DNA from: JBHIBA01 sp046758845
GTDB taxonomy: Bacteria; UBA8248; JACPRG01; G963555815
Assembly (NCBI GenBank): GCA_046758845.1
Contig: JBHIBA010000025.1
Coordinates: 1 to 28,109, forward strand
Length of the DNA: 28,109 nucleotides
Direction: 5' to 3'
Under the pieces are notes generated by a model that ran no database searches, was not told where the DNA came from, and saw nothing but the letters and a program-made list of their open reading frames with translations. A program made the translations under genes and the position numbers. Positions within the stretch are counted from its first letter, which is position 1. Each line of letters opens with the position of its first letter. Shown piece after piece: positions 15,723 through 23,040 of the stretch.

Positions 15723-16628
15723 CTAGGGCCCCAGGGAAGCGGCGCAGCGGAATCCCGCCGTGAAGCTGTGGCGCAGGTTCGGGTTTCCCACGTTTCTGAG
15801 ATAGGTCTCCAGGTAGTTCTCCAGGTCTATCCAGGACGCCCCCCGCTGCACCTTTCCCCGGCCTCTATCCGGCCCCTGGGGGTTTCGCTCGGGAGACCAG
15901 CGGTAGTATGTCTCATCGTACCAGTCCGAGACCCACTCGGCGACGTTTCCCGCCATGTCCTGGATGCCATAGGGGCTCACGCCTGACGGAAAGGACCCCA
16001 CAGGGGCCGTAAACCGGTAGCCGTCGCCTTCAAGATGGGTGTAGAAGAACGTCGATGGGTCGCGGATCAGGGGGTTGAAGTTGGCCAGGGCCCTGGACTT
16101 CTCGAAGCGGAGACTTTCTTCCCAGGGGAATGGGAGAGCTTCTCCCCAGGGGAAGGTTCGGCCGTCTGTCCCTCGGGCCGCTTTCTCCCACTCGGCCTCG
16201 GTGGGAAGCCGTTTTCCGGCCCATCGGCAGTAATCCCGGGCCTCGTACCAGGAGACCCCGACGACCGGGCGGTCGGCCGGGTTGAACCGGGGGTCATCGG
16301 CGTAGGCCGGGCGAGGTCTCCCCGTCGACCGGGTGAATTTTTCATAGAAGGCATGGGTCACCTCGAACACGTCGATGTAGAAACCTTCCAGATAGATGCG
16401 GCGCCCGGGCTTGAAGTCCCATGCGACCTCGAGCCAGTTGGCCCGGTCAGCTCCCGGAGCGCCTGGCGCGCCCCTCCAGAACCATCCCGCCGCGACCCAG
16501 CGCATCTTGGCCCCGTCCCGAGCGATGATTTCCACAGGAGGCTGGGCCGACCCCGAGGCTGTCCCCAAAAGGGTCAGGCCGGAAAGGAGGACCAGGAGAA
16601 GGCAAGCCTTTATCTGCTTTTCGGACAC
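15723..16628 (-). CDS. Exported FGE/SUMF1-fold protein lacking catalytic cysteines
   Basis: This protein has the formylglycine-generating-enzyme (sulfatase-modifying factor) fold, with GVSWYEARDYCRWAG (about 124-138), RLPTEAEWEKAARG (140-153) and MAGNVAEWVSDWY (225-237). A start at GTG 16628 gives a signal peptide (KACLLLVLLSGLTLLGTASGSA) and 301 aa; earlier TTG starts are possible. In active enzymes two cysteines follow the RGGS(W/Y) segment. Here RGASW (262-266) is followed by Asp at 268 and Leu at 273 at those places. It therefore should not generate formylglycine. Such proteins often serve as binding or other oxidoreductase-like modules. It precedes the YfhO-type gene and may act on the outside of the cytoplasmic membrane. 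Confidence 0.87.
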   Translation of the reverse strand: MSEKQIKACLLLVLLSGLTLLGTASGSAQPPVEIIARDGAKMRWVAAGWFWRGAPGAPGADRANWLEVAWDFKPGRRIYLEGFYIDVFEVTHAFYEKFTRSTGRPRPAYADDPRFNPADRPVVGVSWYEARDYCRWAGKRLPTEAEWEKAARGTDGRTFPWGEALPFPWEESLRFEKSRALANFNPLIRDPSTFFYTHLEGDGYRFTAPVGSFPSGVSPYGIQDMAGNVAEWVSDWYDETYYRWSPERNPQGPDRGRGKVQRGASWIDLENYLETYLRNVGNPNLRHSFTAGFRCAASLGP

Positions 16629-17062
16629 GCGTGCCAAACTTTCCAAGATACAAGGGGAGGGGCGAGAGTCGATGACCCTGCCCCATCCCGCGGGGGCCTG
16701 CAAGGGACCCCCCTACGTGGCATTCGGCCAAGGAATCAAGCCTCCGCAAGGCCCGGGACAACGGGCCCAGTCAACCCCCCCCCACCCCAGGCAGGCCGAG
16801 CGTCAAGCTCGGCCGTCAAAAGTTTTCCGGGGAGGGTTAGGGGGGCCGGACGCACCGCGTCAGGTTTCCGCACTTGCGTGCCTGCTCAACCACCCTCCGG
16901 AAGGCGTGCGGCAAAGACGTGGTTTTGAGGGGAAGCGCCCTCAACCGCAGTTTAGCCGGCACGCAGTGCCCAAAAAGGCCCCCCTAAGCATATCCGGCCG
17001 GTTTTCAAAGCTTGTCCTGAGCAAAGGCAAAGGAAGCCCCCCCTGGAACAAAACCCGACGCG
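16629..17062. other. Intergenic region with dispersed repeat copy A
   Basis: No gene is present. The proximal part (16629-16780) has nothing that I recognise apart from possible longer starts of the FGE-like gene. From 16790 to 16985 the region consists of a structured repeat that recurs at 22512-22675 and 22779-22847 and is described separately. Confidence 0.6.
16790..16985 (+). repeat. Dispersed structured repeat, copy A
   Basis: The copy begins with a perfect 8-bp hairpin (GGCCGAGC at 16794-16801, loop GTCAA, GCTCGGCC at 16807-16814), then GTCAAAAGTTTT and a G-rich run. Further on there are small palindromes: GACGC-ACC-GCGTC and GGCAC-GCA-GTGCC. The end is CCCAAAAAGGCCCCCC. The part from 16820 matches the reverse complement of 22512-22675 at roughly four bases in five over about 165 bases. 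The hairpin part matches 22779-22847 in direct orientation. Confidence 0.75.
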
Positions 17063-17635
17063 TCAGTCCCGGTCGCCGCGGACCTCGCCCACCAATCGCT
17101 TGAACATGTCCAGGATTTTCTTTTCGGTCTCGGCCTGGGCGTAGGGGCCGGGGAAAAGGAAAACCCGGCTGCCGCCGAAGATCGACCTCCACGCCTCGTC
17201 CTCGGACTCGATCAGCCCGCCCTCGGTCGGGATGGCCCCGCCCACCAGGACCTCCAACGCTTTTTTATAGATGAAGCAAACGATGCGGGGTTTGCCCTCC
17301 GAGATTTGATAGAGGACGAACTGCTTGCCGAGCTGGAATTCTTCCTCGGTGACTTCATTCGCCCGCGCGCTGGGACGGGGTACGAGGTCGGTGACGCCGA
17401 AATTTCTCTCCAGAAGGGCCTCGTCCTCCAGACCGGGCTGCGCGCCTTGCAGCAGGCCGATGGAGCGCAACCGCTTCCAGAACCGCTTTCCCAGTTTGCC
17501 CTGGTGGTAATGGCCCGCTTCGACGCTGGGGATGGACGGGTTCAGGCCGACGAAGAGGACGTCAAGGCCGGCCTTCCAGATGGGCGCCAGCGTCCGAATC
17601 TCTTCGTTTTGCCACAATATGTCGATGATCGGCAT
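17063..17635 (-). CDS. Mug/TDG-type mismatch-specific uracil/thymine DNA glycosylase
   Basis: This is a DNA base-excision repair glycosylase of uracil-DNA glycosylase family 2 (190 aa). The active-site motif is GLNPSIPS (30-37); N32 corresponds to the catalytic Asn of E. coli Mug. It is followed by GHYHQGKLGKRFWKRL, the conserved phosphate/base-contact stretch, and by FGVTDLVPRPSARANEVT, matching the G-(I/V)-TDL-R-(P)-(S/T)-A segment. The second motif, usually of NPS-G type, here reads FLFPGPYAQ near residue 157, so mismatch intercalation may differ. The start at ATG 17635 has only a weak ribosome site. It lies 20 bases after the methyltransferase stop. Confidence 0.85.
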   Translation of the reverse strand: MPIIDILWQNEEIRTLAPIWKAGLDVLFVGLNPSIPSVEAGHYHQGKLGKRFWKRLRSIGLLQGAQPGLEDEALLERNFGVTDLVPRPSARANEVTEEEFQLGKQFVLYQISEGKPRIVCFIYKKALEVLVGGAIPTEGGLIESEDEAWRSIFGGSRVFLFPGPYAQAETEKKILDMFKRLVGEVRGDRD

Positions 17636-17655
17636 GGGTGTTTCCGGTTCGGGGA

Positions 17656-18414
17656 TCAGGTGGAGTCCTTCTTGGCCGTCCAGAACGTCTTGATGATCCC
17701 CTGGTAGGGAAGGGGGAACGGGTTGAAACGCTCCGCGTTGATGTCCGCGAACTTCGCTTCGCTCAGCAGCCGGGCCACATCGCTGCCCGTGAACATCCGT
17801 TCCACGACCACCTCTCGCACGACCTCGTAGAGGTTTCCGCGCCGGATGAACGCCGTGATATCCCCGCGTCCCAAGGCTTGCTTCGGGGCGTAGGACAAGC
17901 GAACCACCAGGAAGTAGTCCCGCCGCTCGACGAAGTCCGACCGACCGTTCCAGTAGTTCTCAAAGAACTCCGGGTCGTTGATGTCAAAGAGAAAAAGCCC
18001 CCCGGGCTTGAGGGTCTGATAGACGTTCCGGAAGACCTTTTGCAGGTCGGCCTTGGTGGAGAGGTGATTGAGGCTGTCGTATACGCAGGTGACGACGTCG
18101 GCCGAATTGCGCTTGCTCCATTTCCGCATGTCGGCGCGCACGTAGGTGACCTTCGTGCGGGCCTTTCGGGAATTCTTCTCCGCGACGGCCAGCATCTTCT
18201 TGGAGATGTCCACGCCGATGACGGACCAACCCTTGGCGGCGAACAGGTTGGCCAGGCGACCCGTGCCGCAGGCCAGGTCCACCACCACGCCGGGCCGGGT
18301 CCCTTCCCGTTTGAGAATCACCGAAGCTCGCTCGAAGACCGCCTTCGCGAACTCCCCCGCCCATTGTTGGTCATAGATCTCCGCCAGTCGGCTGTAAGGG
18401 GCTGAAGCCTTGAT
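17656..18414 (-). CDS. Class I SAM-dependent methyltransferase, apparent ATC start
   Basis: This is a Rossmann-fold methyltransferase of 252 aa if it starts at ATC 18414. The SAM site is VVVDLACGTGRLA (43-55), followed by the acidic end of strand 2 (VIGVDISKKML) and the motif DVVTCVYDSLNHL. The N-terminus KASAPYSRLAEIYDQQW is the conserved opening of this family and lies upstream of the first usual start codon (GTG 18321). A TAG immediately precedes the ATC, and GGAGG (18428-18424) lies nine bases ahead, so translation should begin at ATC or, less likely, CTG 18387. If GTG 18321 were used, the conserved opening would be lost. The substrate is unknown. It follows etfA by 69 bases. Confidence 0.83.
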   Translation of the reverse strand: MKASAPYSRLAEIYDQQWAGEFAKAVFERASVILKREGTRPGVVVDLACGTGRLANLFAAKGWSVIGVDISKKMLAVAEKNSRKARTKVTYVRADMRKWSKRNSADVVTCVYDSLNHLSTKADLQKVFRNVYQTLKPGGLFLFDINDPEFFENYWNGRSDFVERRDYFLVVRLSYAPKQALGRGDITAFIRRGNLYEVVREVVVERMFTGSDVARLLSEAKFADINAERFNPFPLPYQGIIKTFWTAKKDST

Positions 18415-18483
18415 CTACTGTTTCCTCCAAAGATGAGTCGAACGCCGGGCCGCGAAGGCAAACGCCTGAGCCCTTTGAGGCGG

Positions 18484-19473
18484 CTACTGGTCCATGAGTT
18501 CCCGGCACTTGGCGGTGAAAGCCGGTATCACCCGTTTGTAGTCGCCCACGACCCCGAAATGGGCCCTCTCGAATATCGGGGCCTCCGGGTCCGTGTTGAT
18601 CGCCACGATGTTTTTCGACGGGCCTGCGCCCACCATGTGCTGTGTGGCTCCGGAGATCCCCACGGCGATGTAAAGGTCGGGGCTCACGATCTTTCCCGTC
18701 TGCCCCACCTGGTATTGAGGGGGCACCCAGCCCGCATCCACAGCCGCGCGCGACGCCCCCAGGGCCCCCCCCAAGACCTGGGCCAACTCCTCCAGGTGTT
18801 TGAAGTTTTCCGCCCCGCCCAGACCCCGGCCTCCGGAGATCACCACCCGGGCGTCCTCCAGCCGCACACCCTCCGTCTTGACGCTCGACTTTTCCAGAAA
18901 CCTGACGGGAAGCGATGCAATGTCCAAACCCGAGGGGCGGGATTCGACCCGGCCGGTGCGGGCCGTATCGGGCTCGGCCCGGGGCATGGCCTTGGGCCGG
19001 ATCGAGACCACCTGCATCCCGTCTGCGCGGAGGGAGACCTCGGCCATCGCGCTTCCGCCCCAAACGGGACGGTTCAACACAAGTCGCCCCTCGCTCCACT
19101 GCGCGTCAACGCAGTCGCTGGCCAGGTGGGCGCGCGTCTGATAGGCGACGCGCGGCGCCAGGTCCCGGCCGATGTCGTTGAGCGCGAGGAGAAAGACCGA
19201 AGGCTCGACTTCCTCGATGACGCCCTTGACCACCGAAGCAAAGGCTCCGCCCTCATATTCGGCCAGCAGGGGCTCCTCAACCAGGATTGCCCGGTCCGCG
19301 CCGAGATGGATGAGCGCCTCTCCGAGGCCGGATGTGTCGCGGCCCGCCAGCAGGACGGCGACCGTTCCGCCGGTTTCGTCGGCCAGCTTTCTGGCGGTTC
19401 CGATCACCTCGGCCGAAACGGGTGAGAGCCGTCCGCCGGTGCTTTCGGCCAGAGCCAGGAGGGGTCCCGCCAT
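18484..19473 (-). CDS. etfA: Electron transfer flavoprotein alpha subunit
   Basis: EtfA binds FAD and passes electrons from acyl-CoA or other dehydrogenases to a membrane quinone reductase or other partner. The protein is 329 aa with an alpha/beta N-terminal domain (to about residue 190) and the FAD-binding C-terminal domain. The latter begins VISGGRGLGGAENFKHLEELA and continues with GASRAAVDAGWVPPQYQVG and the family signature around LYIAVGISGATQHMVG. INTDPEAPIFERAHFGVVGD completes the flavin pocket. Start ATG 19473 has AAGGG nine bases upstream. It is 12 bases after etfB, the usual order, and the two form one unit. No ETF-quinone oxidoreductase or dehydrogenase partner is adjacent. Confidence 0.95.
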   Translation of the reverse strand: MAGPLLALAESTGGRLSPVSAEVIGTARKLADETGGTVAVLLAGRDTSGLGEALIHLGADRAILVEEPLLAEYEGGAFASVVKGVIEEVEPSVFLLALNDIGRDLAPRVAYQTRAHLASDCVDAQWSEGRLVLNRPVWGGSAMAEVSLRADGMQVVSIRPKAMPRAEPDTARTGRVESRPSGLDIASLPVRFLEKSSVKTEGVRLEDARVVISGGRGLGGAENFKHLEELAQVLGGALGASRAAVDAGWVPPQYQVGQTGKIVSPDLYIAVGISGATQHMVGAGPSKNIVAINTDPEAPIFERAHFGVVGDYKRVIPAFTAKCRELMDQ

Positions 19474-19485
19474 GTCGGTTTGCCC

Positions 19486-20286
19486 TTAAATAATCTTCTT
19501 CTCGCGCAGGACGAGCGCCAGCTTCCCCGCCGCTTCCTCGGGTGATTCGCCTTCGACGAGCTGGCAACGGGATTCGTGTTTGGGGACGTACAGGCGAAGG
19601 AGCCGCTCGCGGGAAGCCTCTGCGCCGAAATCCCCCGCTGAAAGGTCCAGATCCGAAGCGGTCCAGGTGGGGACCTTTTTCCGGGAGGCCTTCAGGATGC
19701 CAGGCACCGTGGGCAGACGAGGCTCGTTGATCTCATTGCTGAGGGTCAAGACGCAGGGCAAAGGAACCTCATAGGCCGCGCTGCCGTCTTCCAGGACGCG
19801 CTCGACCCGGAGCTTGCCCTCCTCGGGCTCGATCTTCTGCACCTGCGAAACAGAGGGCAGGCCCAGGATCTCGGCGACGGCGATGCCGGTTGCGCCGGAG
19901 CTCCAGTCCGAGGACACCCGGCCGAAGAGGATCAAGTCGAACCTCGCGATCTTTCGAATGGCCGCAGCCAGGGCGTGCGCTGACCCGAAGGCGTCGGAGC
20001 CTGCAAAGGACTCGTCGTTCAGAAGGACGGCTTCGTCGCAGCCCATGGCGAGCGCCTTCTTGATGTTGTCCATGGTGTCGCCCCCCCCCACCGTCAGGAC
20101 CGTGATGGCGCCCCCGAGGGATTCTTTGAGCTGGACGGAGGCTTCCAGGGCGTACTCGTCGAAGTTGTTGATGACCGGCGATACGTTCGGAGGCGGGATG
20201 ACGCGCTTGGCGGATTCGTCCACTTTGAAGTCGCGCGAAGGAATGTCCGGGTCCAGGACCTGTTTAAAACAGACGATAATATCCAA
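19486..20286 (-). CDS. etfB: Electron transfer flavoprotein beta subunit
   Basis: EtfB pairs with EtfA; it binds AMP in classical ETFs or a second FAD in bifurcating ones. It is 266 aa and opens DIIVCFKQVLDPDIPSRDF, a typical EtfB start. PVINNFDEYALEASVQLKE matches the conserved (N)-(P)-x-D-x-(F/A)-(L)-E-x-A region. GGGDTMDNIKKALAMGCDEAVLL and the signature LPCVLTLSNEINEPRLPT follow. It begins at TTG 20286 with GAGG about nine bases ahead. A sigma-70-like promoter lies about 100 bases upstream. Whether the pair is of the electron-bifurcating type cannot be decided here; no FixC/FixX-like genes are adjacent. Confidence 0.95.
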   Translation of the reverse strand: MDIIVCFKQVLDPDIPSRDFKVDESAKRVIPPPNVSPVINNFDEYALEASVQLKESLGGAITVLTVGGGDTMDNIKKALAMGCDEAVLLNDESFAGSDAFGSAHALAAAIRKIARFDLILFGRVSSDWSSGATGIAVAEILGLPSVSQVQKIEPEEGKLRVERVLEDGSAAYEVPLPCVLTLSNEINEPRLPTVPGILKASRKKVPTWTASDLDLSAGDFGAEASRERLLRLYVPKHESRCQLVEGESPEEAAGKLALVLREKKII

Positions 20287-20392
20287 ACTGGCGGCCCTCG
20301 ATGGGGCGCGGAAAGTCCTGCGGGGCGAACGACCCGTCTGCTGCGAAAATCCTCAGAAGGTGCCTGCGCGCCCAGCCTGAAAAATCGTGAAA

Positions 20393-20421
20393 AATTAACA
20401 GCCTTGAAAGGCGGGTGTCAA
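20393..20421 (-). promoter_or_regulatory. Sigma-70-like promoter for etfBA
   Basis: On the minus strand TTGACA (20421-20416) is a perfect -35. Exactly 17 bases later comes TTAATT (20398-20393); shifted by one, GTTAAT matches 4 of 6 with 16 bases spacing. The leader to the TTG start of etfB would be about 100 bases. Confidence 0.45.
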
Positions 20422-20551
20422 GTTATCGCCGGATCGACCACTTCAACCGGGAGCTTGAACCCCCTATCTTTCGGGAAGCGCCCTGGGTTTTGGATGATAT
20501 CGGGATATTTTCGCAAAGGTTTCGCTCGATGCTTTCAATCTCCGCCTTCAT

Positions 20552-20606
20552 TTGACGCTCGGCGAGGCGGTGTGATATTGAACAACTCTTTGTATTACTG
20601 TAGCTT
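20552..20606 (+). promoter_or_regulatory. Candidate promoters for the SDR gene
   Basis: TTGACG (20552-20557) is followed after 16 bases by GATATT (20574-20579), matching consensus at 5/6 and 4/6. A second pair, TTGAAC (20578-20583) and TAGCTT (20601-20606), has 17 bases spacing. Either would drive the gene starting at 20661. Which is used, or whether both are, cannot be told. Confidence 0.35.
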
Positions 20607-20660
20607 TTGAGAACGAAGGCGCACGGGGGCGGGTTTTCGTCGCTTTTCGGGGGAACATGC

Positions 20661-21440
20661 ATGGAGCTGAAAGGGAAAGTGGCCATCGTCACGGGCGCCG
20701 GCCGGGGAATCGGGCGGGCGATCAGCCTGGTCATGGCCAGGGAAGGGGCGGCCATCACGTTGGCGGCCCGTTCCGTGGACCAGCTCCAGGCGACGGCAGA
20801 AGAGGTCCGGGGCTCGGGGGGGCGCTGCATCGCCGTCCAGACGGATGTGACTTCCGAAGAATCCGTCAATCAGATGGTGAAAAAGTCGCTGGATGAATTC
20901 GGGACCGTCGACATCCTCGTCAACAATGCGGGCATCGCGGGACCCACCGCCCTTTGTGAAGACACCACCGTGGGAGACTGGAACGCCACCTTCGCCGTAA
21001 ACGTCATCGGTCCCTTCCTTTGCGCCAAGGCGGTCCTTCCGATCATGAAAGCCAAGCGGTGGGGCCGGATCATCAACATCTCTTCCATGAGCGGCAAGCG
21101 TCCCTTGGTGAGGCGGACGCCATACACCAGCTCGAAAATGGCCGTGATGGGATTCACGCGCACCCTGGCTCATGAAGCGGGCGAGTACGGGATCACTGTG
21201 AACTCGGTTTGCCCGGGGGCGACGTCGGGCGAGCGGATAGACCGGGTCATCCGTAACCTGGCTGAGAGCCAGGACAAGAGCGAGGAAGAAGTTCGCGCCG
21301 AATTCACGGATCCTTCCGCCCTCAAGAGCCTCGTCGATCCCGAGGACACGGCGGAGTTGGTTTGTTTTCTCGCCTCCGAACGGGCGGGGCACATGACGGC
21401 CCAGGACGTCAACGTCACCGCGGGACTGGTCTGGTACTGA
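20661..21440 (+). CDS. SDR-family NAD(P)-dependent oxidoreductase
   Basis: This is a classical short-chain dehydrogenase/reductase, 259 aa. The dinucleotide motif TGAGRGIG is at 11-18 and NNAG at 88-91. The catalytic residues are N114, S142, Y155 and K159 (YTSSK). The Arg after the second beta strand (AARSVDQL) suggests NADP(H) rather than NAD, as inference. C-terminal LASERAGHMTAQDVNVTAGLVWY closes the fold in the usual way. FabG-type annotation is possible, but the setting with an ACMSD-type enzyme and a molybdenum hydroxylase points to a catabolic dehydrogenase. I chose ATG 20661 (MELKGKVAIVTG) with GGGGGA six bases upstream over a frame beginning 54 bases earlier. It is 31 bases ahead of the next gene. 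Confidence 0.92.
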   Translation: MELKGKVAIVTGAGRGIGRAISLVMAREGAAITLAARSVDQLQATAEEVRGSGGRCIAVQTDVTSEESVNQMVKKSLDEFGTVDILVNNAGIAGPTALCEDTTVGDWNATFAVNVIGPFLCAKAVLPIMKAKRWGRIINISSMSGKRPLVRRTPYTSSKMAVMGFTRTLAHEAGEYGITVNSVCPGATSGERIDRVIRNLAESQDKSEEEVRAEFTDPSALKSLVDPEDTAELVCFLASERAGHMTAQDVNVTAGLVWY

Positions 21441-21471
21441 GCGCCTTGCCCGTTTACTCCGAGGACCTTCC

Positions 21472-22470
21472 ATGAGTCCCCTCGTGATTGACGCCCATTC
21501 CCACATCCTGGTGCAGGGAGCGGAAAAGCTCGCCTCCCGGCTCAAGGCGCATTACCCCGGCGATTCGGGGCGGGACTTTCAGGGAGAGGAGTCCCGAGAG
21601 GTCAACCGGCAGAAGATCCCCCAGCTGAGACCGGCGCTAACGGAGGAGAAAACCAAGCTCTCGGCCATGGATCGAATGGGGATTGACGTATCGGTCCTGG
21701 CGGCCTCTCCGCTTTCCTACCATGCCTGGGCCGAGGGCGAAGACGCCTTGCGGCTATCGCGCATACAGAATGAAGCCATGGCGGAGATGGTGGCCCGGCG
21801 CCCAGAGCGGTTCGCCGCGCTGGCGGTGCTCCCCCTTCAGGACGTGGACCTGGCGGTGGCCGAGCTCGAGTATGCCGTGAGGGACCTGGGCCACCGGGGG
21901 GCGATGGTTCAGACGAATTACCGAGGCAGGGACCTGGACCACCCTGTCTATGAGACGCTCTACGCCAGGCTCGAGGAGCTGGATCTCCCCCTTTTTCTTC
22001 ACCCCCACGACGTGGCGGGCAAGGAGCGGTTTCAGGACTATTATTTGACCAACCTCATCGGCAACCCCCTGGACACGACCATCGCCATCGGCCGGATGAT
22101 GCTGGGCGGCGTCCTCCAGCGCCATCCGAAGCTGAAGGTGTGTCTGGTCCACGCAGGGGGACAGTACCCGTACATCCGGGGCCGGCTGGACCACGGTTAC
22201 CGCGAGCGTCCGGAAGCCCGGAAGCGCGCCCCCAAGGAGCCGAGCGCTTATCTGGGGCAGGTCTGGTTCGATACGATCACCCACTGGGACCCCGCGCTCT
22301 CTTTCTTGATAGAGACGGTGGGGGAGGACCACGTCTACCTGGGAAGCGATTATCCCTTTGACATGGCGGAGTTCGGCTGCGTGGAACAGGTCCGAAGGGT
22401 GGTCTCAAGCCCCGGGGCTCAGGAGAAAATCCTTGGGGGGAACGCCGCCAAGCTGCTAAAGCTCTCGTAA
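21472..22470 (+). CDS. ACMSD-type amidohydrolase-superfamily decarboxylase/hydrolase
   Basis: This is a TIM-barrel metal enzyme of 332 aa. The metal ligands are visible: H9 and H11 (DAHSH), H177 (FLHPHD) and D293 (GSDYPF), with H227 (LVHAGG). These positions agree almost exactly with H9, H11, H177, D294 and H228 of Pseudomonas fluorescens aminocarboxymuconate-semialdehyde decarboxylase. The fold and chemistry (C-C decarboxylation or ring-product hydrolysis) are therefore likely. The substrate is not fixed: 2-amino-3-carboxymuconate semialdehyde, resorcylate- or orotate-like carboxylates are options. R238 occupies the place of a substrate-binding Arg in the known enzyme, as far as I can align by eye. 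It has GAGG seven bases before ATG 21472. Confidence 0.87.
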   Translation: MSPLVIDAHSHILVQGAEKLASRLKAHYPGDSGRDFQGEESREVNRQKIPQLRPALTEEKTKLSAMDRMGIDVSVLAASPLSYHAWAEGEDALRLSRIQNEAMAEMVARRPERFAALAVLPLQDVDLAVAELEYAVRDLGHRGAMVQTNYRGRDLDHPVYETLYARLEELDLPLFLHPHDVAGKERFQDYYLTNLIGNPLDTTIAIGRMMLGGVLQRHPKLKVCLVHAGGQYPYIRGRLDHGYRERPEARKRAPKEPSAYLGQVWFDTITHWDPALSFLIETVGEDHVYLGSDYPFDMAEFGCVEQVRRVVSSPGAQEKILGGNAAKLLKLS

Positions 22471-22511
22471 TATGCTGTTCCATAGGAGGGGGTCGCAGAG
22501 GGTTTCTCTCT

Positions 22512-22675
22512 GGGGGGCCTTTTTGGGCACTTGCGTGCCGGCCGAAGTGCGGTTGGAGGTGCGTACGCTCAAGCCGGGCGTCTTTGGCGCACACCTTCCG
22601 AAGGGTGATTGACTAGGCACGCCAGTGCGGAAACCTGACGCGATGCGTCCGGCCCCCAGACCCCCCGGAAAACTT
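22512..22675 (-). repeat. Dispersed structured repeat, copy B1 (inverted)
   Basis: The reverse complement of this stretch follows copy A from 16820 onward. It has the same AAGTTTTCCGGGG start, GGGGGCCGGACGCA and GACGC-ATC-GCGTC palindrome, the segment CGTCAGGTTTCCGCACT, the AAAGACG core, a GGCAC-GCAA-GTGCC palindrome and the end TGCCCAAAAAGGCCCCCC. A variable stretch of about 25 bases in the middle differs. Confidence 0.75.
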
Positions 22676-22687
22676 CTGTTTCGCGAG

Positions 22688-22717
22688 AGAGGGCGGCGCC
22701 TGACGGCGCCGCCCTCT
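22688..22717 (+). terminator. Perfect 13-bp G/C hairpin, terminator-like
   Basis: AGAGGGCGGCGCC (22688-22700) and its exact complement (22705-22717) flank the loop TGAC, followed by TTTC. The T-run is short, so it may be a weak or bidirectional terminator. It is about 220 bases beyond the ACMSD-type gene and lies between two repeat copies, so it may belong to the repeat element instead. Confidence 0.5.
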
Positions 22718-22778
22718 TTCGCCAAAGAAGGAAGCCACCAATTAGGTGACAGACCGCCGTCCCGGCCGAATCCCCATC

Positions 22779-22847
22779 CGCCCCAAGCAGGCCCGGCCAT
22801 GCAATGCCGGGCCGTCAAAAGTTTTGCGGGGGGGTGTGGGGGGGCGC
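22779..22847 (+). repeat. Dispersed structured repeat, copy B2 (direct half copy)
   Basis: CCCCAAGCAGGCC leads into a hairpin with stem GGCCCGGC (22790-22797) and GCCGGGCC (22806-22813). GTCAAAAGTTTTGCGGGGG follows. This matches the left part of copy A, but the stem differs by paired changes that keep base pairing. Confidence 0.7.
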
Positions 22848-22866
22848 CTTTCAAAAAGCGCCCCCC
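22839..22866 (+). terminator. G/C hairpin at the end of copy B2
   Basis: GGGGGGCGC (22839-22847) pairs with GCGCCCCCC (22858-22866) around a 10-base loop ending in AAAAA. An AT-rich ACAATAAA follows. It may be a terminator for rightward transcripts or part of the repeat. Confidence 0.35.
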
Positions 22867-23040
22867 ACAATAAAGGGCAGTCCTCAGCGGGAACCTGCCG
22901 CATCCCGGTCATGTGCGATATACTGGACGGCGCGGGCAGCGGCCGGACGGCCCTGCGCGCCGTCAACTCAGCGGGTTGCATGACCAAGGCTCTGCCGGAG
23001 ACGGGCCGGGCGGAGGGCCCGAAGGGCGAGGAGTTCTTTG

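Larger units (their letters stand above)
20287..20660. other. Divergent intergenic region between etfBA and the catabolic genes
   Basis: This 374-base region separates the two gene blocks and holds promoters for both directions, listed separately. An unrelated 68-codon plus-strand frame lies within it, but it is Ser/Gly/Phe-rich, has no ribosome site and matches nothing known to me. Confidence 0.5.
22471..23040. other. Repeat-rich intergenic region before the molybdopterin subunit gene
   Basis: No gene is present in these 570 bases. It holds one inverted and one direct copy of the dispersed repeat (22512-22675 and 22779-22847). Between them is a perfect hairpin (22688-22717). A further G/C hairpin follows at 22839-22866. 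From about 22900 to 23025 there is a featureless stretch before the ribosome site at 23028-23033. Confidence 0.6.

Noticed and set aside
20404..20610. 68-codon plus-strand frame in the divergent intergenic region
   Set aside because: It overlaps promoter boxes for both directions, lacks a ribosome site and has no recognisable features.
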